Origin: an uncultured Alteromonadaceae bacterium
Lineage (GTDB): Bacteria; Pseudomonadota; Gammaproteobacteria; Enterobacterales; Alteromonadaceae
DNA: 64,000 nt
Reading direction: 5' to 3'
NCBI GenBank assembly: GCA_913056495.1
Contig: CAJXMO010000017.1
Span: 28,128-92,127, forward strand
The notes under the pieces are model-generated. The model ran no database searches. It was not told the origin of the DNA and saw only the letters and a list, made by a program, of their open reading frames with translations. This document shows, one piece after another, positions 1-9,414 of the stretch (within the stretch, counting starts at the first letter, position 1; each line of letters opens with the position of its first letter). The position numbers and the translations under genes are program-made.

Positions 1-975
1 GAGCAGGAAAAGTCGAATGAATTAACCACAAATAATATTGCCCCTAAGCCTTTATACCGGGACCCTGGATATGATGGTACAGCAGATCCTATTGTGATGT
101 GGAATCCAATGGAAGAACGCTGGTTTATGTTTTATACCAACCGCCGCGCCAGTGCTGAGGGATTAAGCGGTGTGGCCTGGGTTCATGGCACGCCGATTGG
201 CATTGCTGAATCGACCGATGGTGGCGTAAGCTGGACTCATAAAACGGACGCTAACATTAACTATCCGTATGCGCCAAAAGATGAACCTGCGACCTATTGG
301 GCACCTGATGTATTCCATGAAAACGGTGTCTATCATATGTACCTGACCATAGTGCCGGGTGTATTTGAAGACTGGCGTCATCCGCGTTCTATCGCGCATT
401 TTACCAGTACAGATATGCTCAACTGGGATTATGTTTCTACGCTTAAATTAAACTCTAATAAAGTGATTGACGCCGATGTGGTGAAATTACCGCAAGGCGG
501 TTACCGCATGTTCTATAATGATGAGCCGGATGGTAAATCGGTTTATTATGCGGATAGCCCGGATTTGTATACCTGGCACGATCAGGGTAAAGCTAAACTG
601 CAAAGTCGCGGTGAAGGCCCAACGACCTTTTTCTGGAAAGGCTATTGGTGGTTAGTAGTAGATGCCTGGAGAGGCTTAGCCGTTTACCGTTCGACGGATT
701 TAGAGAACTGGCAACAGCAGGACTCTTATTTAGTCGCAGAGCCGGGTACAGGTAAAGATGATGGTATTAACGGTGGTCACCCGGATGTGATTGTTGAAGA
801 TGGCAAAGCCTATTTGTTTTACTTTACTCATGGTGGTCGCGTAGGTGAGAATAAAGGCAAAGATAATTATGAAACGCGTCGCAGCTCTATTCAGGTAACC
901 GAACTAAAGTTTGATGGTGAATGGCTAACAGCTGATCGTAATTCACCAACCCGGATGACGCTCAAACAAAAGTAA
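1..975 (+). CDS. GH43-type five-bladed propeller glycosidase, 5' end outside window
   Basis: The reading frame is open from base 1, so the gene begins before the window; the first in-frame ATG (94) lies inside the conserved core and is not the start. The visible protein looks like a clan-F (GH43-type) furanosidase: TADPIV supplies the likely catalytic base Asp, VIDADVV the second Asp, and GEGPT the likely acid Glu. WAPDVFHENG and the repeated aromatic blade motifs fit a beta-propeller. The enzyme would remove arabinofuranose or a related sugar from side chains. It lies 20 bp before an alpha/beta-hydrolase lipoprotein on the same strand, so the two probably form an operon. The subfamily cannot be assigned by eye, and the match to GH43 is more distant than for the other GH43 genes in the window. 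Confidence 0.75.
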   Translation, partial: EQEKSNELTTNNIAPKPLYRDPGYDGTADPIVMWNPMEERWFMFYTNRRASAEGLSGVAWVHGTPIGIAESTDGGVSWTHKTDANINYPYAPKDEPATYWAPDVFHENGVYHMYLTIVPGVFEDWRHPRSIAHFTSTDMLNWDYVSTLKLNSNKVIDADVVKLPQGGYRMFYNDEPDGKSVYYADSPDLYTWHDQGKAKLQSRGEGPTTFFWKGYWWLVVDAWRGLAVYRSTDLENWQQQDSYLVAEPGTGKDDGINGGHPDVIVEDGKAYLFYFTHGGRVGENKGKDNYETRRSSIQVTELKFDGEWLTADRNSPTRMTLKQK

Positions 976-995
976 ATAATATAAAGGTATCTAAT

Positions 996-1952
996 ATGAA
1001 AAAACGCCTGGTCGCCATTTGTTTAGGGGCTTTATTAATGAATGGCTGTGGTTCTACTTTAAAAGCAACGGCAGCCAATCAAGTAGTGGATGACACATCT
1101 GAGCATATTCAGGTGATAGATTTATATGCCGGGGATATTCCGGGTGAAATTAAATTACCGAATCAGGAAGTCGTTCGCGATCCGACACATCCGGATACTT
1201 TTATTATGGATGTAAACCAGCCTCAAATAACGGTTTACCAGGCCGATCCAGCCATTGCCAATGGCACGGCTGTGATTATCTGTCCGGGCGGCAGTTATAA
1301 AGGGGTTTCGATAGTAAAAGAAGGCTATCAGGTCGCCGAGCGTTTAAATAAATTAGGCGTGACCGCATTTGTTTTAAAATATCGTATGCCCAATGACAAA
1401 ACCATGCTGGATAAAACAACGGGTCCACTGCAGGATGTTCAGCAAGCCATTCATATGGTGCGTGAAAAGAGCAAACAGTGGGGGATTAAAGCGGATCAGG
1501 TTGGGATAATGGGTTTTTCTGCCGGTGGTCATTTAGCTTCAACGGCAGCGACGCATTTTGACCATGCTGTTATGCCGGAATATAAAAATGCGAATTTACG
1601 ACCGGATTTTCAGGTATTGGTTTATCCGGTTATCAGCACTAAAGACGGGGTGACTCATATGGGATCACGCGAAAATTTATTGGGCAAAACACCAAGCGCT
1701 GAGACGCTGGCGCATTATTCCAATGAAACTCAAATTACCCCACAAACACCCATTGCTTTTATCGCCCACGCCAGTGATGACAGAGCCGTACCGGTTGAAA
1801 ATGCCTTGTTATATGTTGAAGCACTGGCTGAAAATAAAGTGCAGACAGAGTTAGTCCTTATGCCAAGCGGCGGTCATGGCTTTGGTATGCGTAATGAGTT
1901 TGACTGGTTTGAATCCTTGGCCCAGTGGCTTAAAAATAACCAACTCCTTTAA
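996..1952 (+). CDS. alpha/beta-hydrolase lipoprotein, acetylesterase-like
   Basis: A 318-residue protein with a lipoprotein signal peptide (MKKRLVAICLG, then MNGCGS with Cys18 as lipidation site). The hydrolase fold shows an oxyanion-type CPGGSY (about residues 96-101), the nucleophile elbow GFSAGG with Ser175, acidic Asp261/Asp262 in HASDDRAVP, and His294 in SGGHGFG. This combination is typical of the xylan/pectin esterase-like BD-FAE group, often mis-annotated as endoxylanase. A role in de-acetylating glycan fragments is inferred from the preceding GH43-type gene 20 bp upstream. The protein probably sits in the outer membrane or faces the periplasm. A short hairpin with a T-run follows. Feruloyl esterase activity is an alternative. 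Confidence 0.82.
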   Translation: MKKRLVAICLGALLMNGCGSTLKATAANQVVDDTSEHIQVIDLYAGDIPGEIKLPNQEVVRDPTHPDTFIMDVNQPQITVYQADPAIANGTAVIICPGGSYKGVSIVKEGYQVAERLNKLGVTAFVLKYRMPNDKTMLDKTTGPLQDVQQAIHMVREKSKQWGIKADQVGIMGFSAGGHLASTAATHFDHAVMPEYKNANLRPDFQVLVYPVISTKDGVTHMGSRENLLGKTPSAETLAHYSNETQITPQTPIAFIAHASDDRAVPVENALLYVEALAENKVQTELVLMPSGGHGFGMRNEFDWFESLAQWLKNNQLL

Positions 1953-1970
1953 TTAAAAACCACGTCCTTT

Positions 1971-2001
1971 AAGCCGCTTTGAATATCAAGCGGCTTTTTA
2001 T
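1971..2001 (+). terminator. rho-independent terminator after esterase gene
   Basis: AAGCCGCTT and AAGCGGCTT form a 9-bp stem around an 8-base loop, followed by TTTATT. It lies 19 bp after the esterase stop codon and closes the first transcription unit. Confidence 0.85.
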
Positions 2002-2031
2002 TATCAATCGATCCTAAACGGAAGCATCAAT

Positions 2032-3153
2032 ATGATTGTTTTAAAGTACCTTAAAGCAAATTCAGCTTATCTAATGGCTATGGCCCTGACTGTATTATCT
2101 GTAAGCGCTTGTGTTACCAATGGAGACAATATTTCGCATGAGTCTGCATCTGAAGTCGCCAAATTACAATCCGGCGCATCTGTATCAGATGAAATTGCAT
2201 TAAAAGCGTTAAATGAGGATTATCAAAATAAATTAGACGGTGTTAAAGATTTAGCCGACCAGATAGGGTTTTTACATATTACCGCTGATAACCTGGCTAA
2301 ATTCAGAGCAGATGAAGCGGCTAAACCTTATCGTCCTAAAGCATCGCCTCACGTTTTTAAAAAGGTGATACCAGGTCAGCCTAACCAAGCGGATGTGACT
2401 GTATATGTGATTAATGCGAAGCAGGGCGACAAAAAACCTGCGCTTTTATATATGCACGGCGGTGGTTATATTCTCGGCAGTGCAGCTCATTCAGTGGGCG
2501 GTATGCAAAAAGTGGCTGAACAGCACGATGCAACTGTGGTTGTCGTAGAATACCGGCTTGCACCGGAAACGCCTTTTCCCGGCTCCTTAGAAGACAATTA
2601 CGCTGCGCTTAAATGGATGTATCAGAACGCAGATGAAATCGGCATAAACAAAGATAATATCGTCATTATGGGTTCCAGTGCCGGGGGCGGACATGCGGCT
2701 ATGCTGGCTATTGCTGCACGTGACAGAGGCGAAATGCCGGTTAAGCATCAAATTTTAATTTACCCTATGTTAGACGACAGAACCGGCAGCAGTCGCAAAG
2801 TGCCGGCGCATATTGGCCAGTTACTGTGGACGCGCACCTCAAATCAGTTTGGCTGGTCGTCATTATTAGGGCAGCCTGCCGGCATGGACACTGTGCCTTA
2901 TGGCTCAGTTCCGGCCCGAGTTAAAGATTTATCCGGCCTGCCGCCGACCGACATTATTGTCGGCGCTATCGATTTATTTGTAGAAGAAAATATCGATTAT
3001 GCCAAACGCTTAATTCAGGCCGGTGTTGCAACCGAGTTACATGTTTTACCGGGTATGTTTCATGCGTCAGAAAATGTTTACCGCGATGCGGATGTGTCTA
3101 AACAATTTCATCAGATAAAAGATAATGCGATTAAACAGGCGCTTAGACAATAA
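2032..3153 (+). CDS. HSL-family alpha/beta-hydrolase lipoprotein
   Basis: A 373-residue protein with a lipoprotein-type signal (SVSACVTN, Cys27). It belongs to the hormone-sensitive-lipase (Abhydrolase_3) esterases: the HGGG oxyanion motif is at residues 142-145, the nucleophile motif GSSAG places Ser216, Asp314 lies in VGAIDLF and His344 in PGMFHAS. EYRLAPETPFP, a family hallmark, is at about 173-183. It probably hydrolyses short acyl esters at the cell envelope; its neighbours suggest acetylated sugars, but HSL esterases are broad. An own promoter after the upstream terminator is likely. About 130 N-terminal residues before the HGGG form a cap region. Confidence 0.85.
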   Translation: MIVLKYLKANSAYLMAMALTVLSVSACVTNGDNISHESASEVAKLQSGASVSDEIALKALNEDYQNKLDGVKDLADQIGFLHITADNLAKFRADEAAKPYRPKASPHVFKKVIPGQPNQADVTVYVINAKQGDKKPALLYMHGGGYILGSAAHSVGGMQKVAEQHDATVVVVEYRLAPETPFPGSLEDNYAALKWMYQNADEIGINKDNIVIMGSSAGGGHAAMLAIAARDRGEMPVKHQILIYPMLDDRTGSSRKVPAHIGQLLWTRTSNQFGWSSLLGQPAGMDTVPYGSVPARVKDLSGLPPTDIIVGAIDLFVEENIDYAKRLIQAGVATELHVLPGMFHASENVYRDADVSKQFHQIKDNAIKQALRQ

Positions 3154-3210
3154 AGGTAAGTGTATATATTTTATAGCCGGCGGGGCGCATTTCGGCTGGC
3201 TGAAATTTAA

Positions 3211-3280
3211 CGGCGTAAACGCCGAGCTACGATTATATACGGGTATAAATGAATGATATGTAGGTCGCCCTTTAGGGCGA
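3211..3280 (+). repeat. pair of inverted REP-like palindromes
   Basis: Two short hairpins face each other: GGCGTAAACGCC followed by GAGCTAC (3211-3230) and GTAGGTC followed by GCCCTTTAGGGC (3260-3280). The conserved outer half is GTAG(G/C)TC and the palindromic half varies. The same layout recurs at 5570-5589, 23767-23785 and 26444-26501. The pair fills most of the gap between two genes and resembles REP/BIME elements. Confidence 0.6.
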
Positions 3281-3364
3281 TTGTTCAATAGAGTGGAAGT
3301 TGTTTACGCGTGCTTTAGATCAACAGATGTATTGTTTTAATTTTTAAAAGGAATTAGCTCAGAG

Positions 3365-5191
3365 ATGAAATATTTAAGCCTAGTCTTATTAAGTTTATTG
3401 ATAACTTGTCATGTTAATGCAAAAGTTTCTCAACCCAGTATAAAGCTAGCTTCGTTGACTGAATTGCAGATCCAACAGCTGGCAAAACTCGGCCGGGTTT
3501 GGGGATTTGTAAAGTATTTCCATCCGAATGTTGCCAAAGGTCAGCATAATTTAGATAAAGAAATTATTCGAATTATGCCTGACTTGCTTGAAGCTGAATC
3601 GACCACCCAAGCCAATCTAATGCTTTCCCAATGGATTAAAAGCTTAGGTGAAATGCCAGAGTGCAAACCTAATTGCATTGTGCGTAAATCTGATTCATTC
3701 AATACTTTTGAGTTTGATAAGAAGTACACGGATACTAACTTTCAGCAATTTCCAGATGTGAAATTTAAGTCAAAATCTAGTGAATATACTTTAATCGAAA
3801 AGCCGGAAGATCATCTGAGCATTGATTTTAGCTGGCTCACAGATCAAAACTATCTTGGCGAGCAACTCAGTAAACAATTAACTTATATTTTGCATAACCG
3901 GACTGAACAGGCACACTATTATTATGGGTATGAAGGCACGGGCAATGTCAAAGTATTACACGAAGATGATTATCCAGATAAAGCTGCGCATGACTCCGGC
4001 ATTCAGCTTATTGCATTATTCCGCTTTTGGAATCTGGTTGAGTATTTTTCGCCCTATAAATACCTAACAGACAAAAACTGGCAGCAGGTCCTGACTGAAT
4101 ATATCCCCATATTTGCCAGCGCAAAAAATCATGTTGAATACCATGATGCATTACTCAGACTGTTTGCTGAAACCGACGATGCGCACACAGGATTTCTAAA
4201 ATACAATAAAGAGGCGATTGATGAATTATTCGAGCCTTACGAATTACCCATCAGAGTTAAAAAAGTTGAAAATGAGTGGGTGATTGCCGACATTATAACG
4301 GGTTATGACGATGTGCTTAAAATCGGCTCCGTTGTTGAAAGTATTGATGGCCGCAATCTGCTTGAATATGAAAAATTTCATCAAAAATGGGCAGCTGGTG
4401 GTAATGACGCTATTATTAATTCAATTATTGCACGAAGAATTGTTCGAACCGGCAAAAGCAGACCCATTGTTAGCTTAAAAAGTGGTGAGCAAGCAAGTGA
4501 ACCTGCCGTCGCATACGGCGAGACTCAGCGCCATTTTTATAATAAAGCTCAAACAGCAGAGCCTTATAAGTTGTTAACTGACGATATTGGTTATTTAAAT
4601 TTAGGTTTATTGACCCCTGAGCAAGTAGAACCTGCAATGGAAACTTTTGCTGATTTGCCGGTAATTATTATTGATGTTAGGGCTTACCCTAAAGGAACCG
4701 CATGGACATTGGTTAATTATTTATTGCCAGAGCCTACCGGTTTTGTCCGATTTGTCAGCCCAGATAAGAAAACACCGGGTGATTTTGTGATGAGTCCAGT
4801 TTACAAGCTAGGTATAGTTAACCCGGATTATTACAAAGGCAGAGTGATTTTATTAGCCAATGAAAATAGCCAAAGTCAATCAGAATATACTCTGATGATG
4901 CTTAGAAAATCACCAAAAGCGATTGTAGTCGGCAGTCAAACCGCAGGGGCGGATGGCAATGTGAGCTATATAAAATTACCGGGCGGTGTTAAAACAGCGA
5001 TATCGGGCTTAGGGATTTTAACCCCTGAAAAAAGACAAACACAGCGTGTGGGCATTATTCCGGATATGGAAGTCAAGCCGACGATAGAAAGTATTAAACA
5101 AGGAAGGGATCTAGTGCTGGAAAAAGCAATTGAATTGGCCAACTCACCGCAAGCATTTGAAGCTTTATTGCCGAGTAAAGTGCAGTTATAA
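3365..5191 (+). CDS. S41-family (C-terminal-processing-like) peptidase
   Basis: A 608-residue exported protein with a cleavable signal peptide (about residues 1-19, ending HVNA). The C-terminal half carries the S41 fold: a PDZ-like stretch around residues 290-340 (YELPIRVKKVENEW onward), then the protease core with LLANENSQSQSEYT, where the nucleophile Ser of tail-specific proteases is expected, followed by VGSQTAGADGN and the GIIPDMEV motif. Two tetratricopeptide-like or helical regions precede it (RVWGFVKYFHPN and FRFWNLVEYFSPYKY are near-repeats). The function is probably periplasmic peptide degradation. It stands alone between two intergenic regions. The exact catalytic Ser/Lys pair is not certain by eye. 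Confidence 0.8.
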   Translation: MKYLSLVLLSLLITCHVNAKVSQPSIKLASLTELQIQQLAKLGRVWGFVKYFHPNVAKGQHNLDKEIIRIMPDLLEAESTTQANLMLSQWIKSLGEMPECKPNCIVRKSDSFNTFEFDKKYTDTNFQQFPDVKFKSKSSEYTLIEKPEDHLSIDFSWLTDQNYLGEQLSKQLTYILHNRTEQAHYYYGYEGTGNVKVLHEDDYPDKAAHDSGIQLIALFRFWNLVEYFSPYKYLTDKNWQQVLTEYIPIFASAKNHVEYHDALLRLFAETDDAHTGFLKYNKEAIDELFEPYELPIRVKKVENEWVIADIITGYDDVLKIGSVVESIDGRNLLEYEKFHQKWAAGGNDAIINSIIARRIVRTGKSRPIVSLKSGEQASEPAVAYGETQRHFYNKAQTAEPYKLLTDDIGYLNLGLLTPEQVEPAMETFADLPVIIIDVRAYPKGTAWTLVNYLLPEPTGFVRFVSPDKKTPGDFVMSPVYKLGIVNPDYYKGRVILLANENSQSQSEYTLMMLRKSPKAIVVGSQTAGADGNVSYIKLPGGVKTAISGLGILTPEKRQTQRVGIIPDMEVKPTIESIKQGRDLVLEKAIELANSPQAFEALLPSKVQL

Positions 5192-5843
5192 GCGGGAGTT
5201 CTGGTATGTTTTACACGTCTGTTTAGGCAGCTGTTTCTGGCCAATTTCATCAGATACAAGAGCAGATATTACAGAATGCATAGTATGATTAGGCCTTTAA
5301 AGTGACATCTTATTGATAATAGGCACAGTTGTTACTGTGCTCAGTTTGTAATCGGTCATTCTCAAGGATAATGTTCAGAGAAGATGTAATTTACTAAGAT
5401 ATCATTGAGTTTATTTTATAATCTGCAATCCAATTTAAATTTCTAGTTAAAAATGGATTATTAATTAGATTGCTTTGAAAACTTATAAGCCTTATACCGT
5501 TTTTATTTGATTTTGAATGTTTAATTTTCTGCAGTACGCCATCAGTGGTTCGAGGTAGTCTGCACAAAACGGGCTAAAGCCCGAGCTACAAACCTCTTTA
5601 ATTCTTCATATCTTTTTGGAAAACGTACTGGTTTGATATCAACCAATATTGAAAAATGGTTCTGGAGCCAAATGGATTGTATTACGGGTAAAAAATGCGA
5701 TTCCTCATCGCGCACGCCTGCAGCGCTAAACCAAGCATAAACTCGATATTTGAATTCTATTTATATCTTGTTTATGTAAAAACTTGTGTTCATACGCTGG
5801 CAACTTTATGATAAGCGGCTTTTAAAATGAAAGCCGGAACATC
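5192..5843. other. 652-bp intergenic region with one REP-like palindrome
   Basis: I see no convincing coding frame here. The one recognisable element is a REP-like hairpin at 5570-5589 (CGGGCTAAAGCCCG followed by AGCTAC), preceded by GTAGTCTGCAC, the same outer sequence as the other copies in the window. The rest is AT-rich and unexplained. Confidence 0.5.
5570..5589 (-). repeat. REP-like palindrome
   Basis: CGGGCTAAAGCCCG is an inverted repeat followed by AGCTAC. It matches the right half of the REP-like pair at 26481-26501 apart from one or two bases. Confidence 0.6.
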
Positions 5844-6245
5844 ATGAATAAAGCGTCATCAGAACCGTCAGTTGAGTTAACTCAATTTCAGACATTAAGC
5901 CAAGAAGTCCAGCAGGGTAAAGTGGAAGAAACTCAATTTTTTGCGGAGTTTTTAAATACCAAATTTCATATTGCCATTGAGAAAAAATTTGATGAAGAAA
6001 AGCCGACTTTTGATTATTTGGTGTATGAATCAAAACAAACACCGGATGCGTTCACTGTTGTGATCTCAGAAGACGAAAGCTACATCAAAAATATGGGCGC
6101 TACAGATATATTGTTTATTAAAGGCGGCGATATTATTAAATCCTTGCATCCTAATTTGGAAATCACAATTGTTCACCGTGGTGGCGGTATTGGGATGACT
6201 GTCGACAAGGTGAACTTTTTAAAGCAAAACGTTCAGTTTAAATAA
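5844..6245 (+). CDS. SseB-like N-terminal-domain protein
   Basis: A 133-residue cytoplasmic protein without signal or membrane segment. The end (ILFIKGGDIIKSLHPN, then HRGGGIGM) resembles the SseB N-terminal domain, in which a hydrophobic strand and a ...GGDLL..L...L turn precede a Gly-rich strand. SseB domains occur in proteins of poorly known function, for example enhanced serine sensitivity in E. coli and type III-associated proteins. It lies 24 bp before the M50 protease gene on the same strand, which suggests a small operon. Family assignment is tentative and no catalytic residues are visible. Confidence 0.55.
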   Translation: MNKASSEPSVELTQFQTLSQEVQQGKVEETQFFAEFLNTKFHIAIEKKFDEEKPTFDYLVYESKQTPDAFTVVISEDESYIKNMGATDILFIKGGDIIKSLHPNLEITIVHRGGGIGMTVDKVNFLKQNVQFK

Positions 6246-6269
6246 CCGCTAACAATAGAGTGCTTAAAG

Positions 6270-7328
6270 ATGCAAATATTATCGCTTGAGTTGCTTGGTC
6301 AGCCTTTAACTTTGTCAATGGATGAAGAGGCTGTGCAGTATCTTGTTTGGGGTGAACAGGTTGTCAGTCAAGTCGATTTGAAAAGCCTTAAAATCCCGGA
6401 AATTGTGCACCGCTTTGAACTGCCAGCAGATCAGCAAAACGTTAATATCAGCTTAAATATGCAACTCACAGATAAAGGCGTTAATTACCAGCTTTGGCAG
6501 AATAGTCAAAGGCTTGATTCAGGAAATTTTTTCAATCAGGCACTAAAAGTAGAGCCTGCAAAATCTAAAACCAGCTTTTTTGGACTTGCTGCGCTGGGAT
6601 TTAAACTATTTAAAAGCGCAAAGCTGATTAAGGTGGCTTTAGCAGGCGCATCGGTTGCGGGATATGCCTGGTTATTTTCGCTGGAATTTGCTCTAGTACT
6701 GATTGCTTGTTTAGTTGCGCATGAGTATGGTCATGTCAAAGCTATGCAATATTTTGGCATTAAAACTAAAGGTATTTATCTGGTGCCTTTTGTCGGTGGT
6801 CTTGCGGTGGCGGACGATAAAATTAATACCCGCTGGCAGGATGTGGTGATTTCGATTATGGGCCCTTGTTTTGGCCTGATGATGTCGGTGTTATGTTTGA
6901 TTTTATATGGTTTGACTGAACTTGAGCTTTTTGCTGGCGCGGCAGTATTAGGATCATTATTAAACCTGTTTAATTTATTGCCTATTTTGCCGCTCGATGG
7001 TGGCCATGTGATTAAAAGCATCAGCTTTTCAATGCGTTCCTGGATTGGTTTATCGGTTTGCACGGCCGGCATTGTTTTAGGGGCTTTTATTTCGTACGTA
7101 TTTGGCTTGTTTTTATTAGTCTTCTTTTTAATTATTGGCATGATTGAAATTGGCACTCAGTGGCAACAGCGACATTTATCACATTTGATCCCACTGGACA
7201 GATATGGCCAGGTTTTTTCATCGGTTTGGTATGTTTTGGTTTTAGCGGGTCATATTGGAGTGATATATGCGTTTGCTGATTCAGATAGTGCTATTTTAAC
7301 CTTGCCTATGCAGATATTAAGTCAATAA
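6270..7328 (+). CDS. site-2-type M50 membrane metalloprotease
   Basis: A 352-residue polytopic protein. The zinc motif HEYGH is at residues 151-155, within the second hydrophobic segment, and the partner motif NLLPILPLDGGH lies about 90 residues later, which is the M50/S2P arrangement. A soluble N-terminal region of about 110 residues precedes the membrane core; no PDZ or CBS domain is obvious. It would cleave substrate helices inside the inner membrane. It probably forms an operon with the SseB-like gene 24 bp upstream. The substrate is unknown; rseP itself is longer and has PDZ domains, so this is a different subfamily. Confidence 0.85.
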   Translation: MQILSLELLGQPLTLSMDEEAVQYLVWGEQVVSQVDLKSLKIPEIVHRFELPADQQNVNISLNMQLTDKGVNYQLWQNSQRLDSGNFFNQALKVEPAKSKTSFFGLAALGFKLFKSAKLIKVALAGASVAGYAWLFSLEFALVLIACLVAHEYGHVKAMQYFGIKTKGIYLVPFVGGLAVADDKINTRWQDVVISIMGPCFGLMMSVLCLILYGLTELELFAGAAVLGSLLNLFNLLPILPLDGGHVIKSISFSMRSWIGLSVCTAGIVLGAFISYVFGLFLLVFFLIIGMIEIGTQWQQRHLSHLIPLDRYGQVFSSVWYVLVLAGHIGVIYAFADSDSAILTLPMQILSQ

Positions 7329-7344
7329 GTTAATCAGGGTTTTA

Positions 7345-8097
7345 TCAGGCTATTTTAGCAACAATATCATCTAATACCTCGCCGGCCTTTACAATCCGGT
7401 CGGCCGCATTGGACATATGCCGGTAGATTTCCCGGCGTTTTAAGATTTCAATCACAAAGCCTATTGCGGAGCCAACCGCGGCGAGTTCACGTGTATTCAA
7501 TTGTTGCATTAATACTTCCAGTGAGTTTTCGGTTGCTTCTTGCTCTGGGGTGAGAGTGGAAACATAGTGTTCGGCGTCAAATAATTCTGACAAGGCTTTA
7601 CGATATAATTTTTCGGTTTTTCGCTCTGTTTTGCGGGCGGCTTCGGCGTCTTTTTCCGATAATAAAGGTTGTTTGGCGAGTCTGGCATAGCCTTGCTGCA
7701 ATGCAACTGCACCTGTATATAATTGTTCTGCCATCAAGCAAGTATGCTCATCCGGCCCTAATTGAAGTGCTTGCATTTCACGCACTGTGGTTTTGGTATA
7801 ATTCAGCACTTCGTCAATGGCGGCGATGGCTCTGTAAATATCTTCCCGGTCAAACGGGGTTGCAAATGCTTGATGTAATATAGCCATATTTTCAGTTTTT
7901 ATTTTATCGCCTTTATGCTCTAACTCAATCACATGGCTGGCATGCATTTCGTTACCCGAGCACATAAATTCATATAAGTGTGATGTTGCTTCAACCATCA
8001 ACTTTGCCTGATTATTCAACAGAGCATGAAAATTTGGCGCAGGTGGAAACAGTTTATACCAGATACGGGTGACCAATCCTGAGTGATGTGATTGCAT
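7345..8097 (-). CDS. DUF47/PhoU-like phosphate transport accessory protein
   Basis: The longest frame starts at 8190, but its first 31 residues overlap the upstream transporter gene. ATG at 8097 is preceded by AGGAAG at good spacing and begins MQSHHSGL, so I use that start (about 250 residues). The protein is all helical with the DUF47 pattern of E-x-x-(A/G)D-x-x repeats, for example ELEHKGDKIK and ISNAADRIVKAGEVL-like segments. DUF47 proteins are soluble PhoU-like partners that tune Pit phosphate transporters. The pit gene lies 14 bp upstream on the same strand, so they form an operon. Confidence 0.9.
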   Translation of the reverse strand: MQSHHSGLVTRIWYKLFPPAPNFHALLNNQAKLMVEATSHLYEFMCSGNEMHASHVIELEHKGDKIKTENMAILHQAFATPFDREDIYRAIAAIDEVLNYTKTTVREMQALQLGPDEHTCLMAEQLYTGAVALQQGYARLAKQPLLSEKDAEAARKTERKTEKLYRKALSELFDAEHYVSTLTPEQEATENSLEVLMQQLNTRELAAVGSAIGFVIEILKRREIYRHMSNAADRIVKAGEVLDDIVAKIA

Positions 8098-8111
8098 GGT
8101 TTTGCTTCCTG

Positions 8112-9158
8112 TTATTCTATATTCATAAGTGAAACAATTAGTGTGAATAATGCGCCCAGCAGAGCCGAGCCGGGCAGGGTAAACAGCCAAGTCAATACAA
8201 TCTCTTTGGCTTTTAACCAGTGAACCGCTTTTGGTCTTTCACTTGCCCCCAACCCCATAATCGAAGAGCTGACGACATGGGTTGTTGATACAGGGCCGCC
8301 GAGCAGAGAAGCCCCAAAAATAACCCCGGCGGAGGCCAGTTGCGCATTCAGACCATGCAGGGGCCTTAGTTTATAAATGCCATATCCAACTGTCCGGACA
8401 ATGCGCCAGCCGCCCATCAAAGTACCCAATGTGATGCTGCATGCACTCAGAAAAACGACCCATAAAGGCACCGAAAACTCATTTAGAGTGCCACCTGAAA
8501 GCAGTACTAAAGTGATAATGCCCATCCCTTTTTGTGCGTCATTGGTGCCGTGCGCAAATGCCAGCGTTGCAGCGGTGAGCCATTGTGCCTGAGATAAACG
8601 CCGATGAATGGCAGGGTGGGCTGCTCTGAGCATTACTAAACTGACTTTATGAATGATGAAACCGATAACAAATCCGAGCAAAGGTGAAACCAGTAAGGCC
8701 ACTAATATTTTACTAACGCCGGTTAATTCACCATGAAAAAGCTGTGTTAGCCCCCAGAGGATCTCCCCCGGACCGGCCGATACAAGAACAGAGCCAACCA
8801 GCCCGCCAACTAAAGCATGAGAAGAAGATGAGGGCATCGCCAGCCACCAGGTGAGTATATTCCAGGATATAGCCGCGAGTACTCCACTTAACACCAAGCT
8901 GACACCGCTTAGTGCTTCCAGTTCACTTAGATCTACAAAACTGCCTATTGTGTCGGCCACCGCCGTACCCGCCACCAAAGGTCCGATAAATGTGAACAGC
9001 GCGACCAATATTAGCGCATATGAAGGAGACATAGCCCGGGAAGCAATTAAAGTTGCCAACATATTGGAGGCATCATGAAACCCATTGGTTAAATCAAAAA
9101 TGAGCACACAAATGATGGTGATCACAATTAAACTGAATAAAATATCCAATATAGCCAC
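8112..9158 (-). CDS. pit: PiT-family inorganic phosphate transporter
   Basis: A 348-residue polytopic inner-membrane protein with the two PiT signatures: DLTNGFHDASNMLATL near the N terminus and AFAHGTNDAQKGMG in the second half. These inverted-repeat motifs line the phosphate path of proton- or sodium-coupled PiT carriers. It is shorter than E. coli PitA (about 500 residues) and lacks the large central loop, like many archaeal and marine PiT proteins. The DUF47 gene follows at 14 bp. I see nothing to tie it to the sugar genes beside it. Confidence 0.92.
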   Translation of the reverse strand: MAILDILFSLIVITIICVLIFDLTNGFHDASNMLATLIASRAMSPSYALILVALFTFIGPLVAGTAVADTIGSFVDLSELEALSGVSLVLSGVLAAISWNILTWWLAMPSSSSHALVGGLVGSVLVSAGPGEILWGLTQLFHGELTGVSKILVALLVSPLLGFVIGFIIHKVSLVMLRAAHPAIHRRLSQAQWLTAATLAFAHGTNDAQKGMGIITLVLLSGGTLNEFSVPLWVVFLSACSITLGTLMGGWRIVRTVGYGIYKLRPLHGLNAQLASAGVIFGASLLGGPVSTTHVVSSSIMGLGASERPKAVHWLKAKEIVLTWLFTLPGSALLGALFTLIVSLMNIE

Positions 9159-9320
9159 CGCTAAGAGTACATATTGTCATACACAGAAGGTGCAGATACC
9201 CCGTTTCTATGCTTTGTAAGTGTGCTAAAAATAAATAGAATTATAATTTAAAACAATAGGTTGTAATTTGATATTAATCAAACCTGTAATCGCTTGAGCA
9301 AATTGTTAGGGAGATTATTT

Positions 9321-9348
9321 TTACGGGTTATTACAGCTGATTCGTTTA
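9321..9348 (+). promoter_or_regulatory. ECF-type promoter motif upstream of GH43
   Basis: TTACGG, 14 bases, then TTCGTTTA. It is one of nine identical-spacing motifs in the window and lies about 66 bp before the GH43 start at 9415. Measured from ACGG to CGT the gap is 16 bases, as expected for an ECF sigma promoter. Confidence 0.75.
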
Positions 9349-9414
9349 GTTAAAGACCGCCTGATTTGCATTGGCGGATGAGTTTTGAAGATGATAAGTG
9401 AGCTGAACTGAGCA

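Noticed and set aside
3067..3288. Minus-strand frame over the REP-like pair
   Set aside because: It overlaps the end of the esterase gene and the palindromes; no coding support.
8098..8190. Longer DUF47 start at 8190
   Set aside because: Those codons overlap the end of the pit gene; ATG 8097 has a good Shine-Dalgarno sequence.
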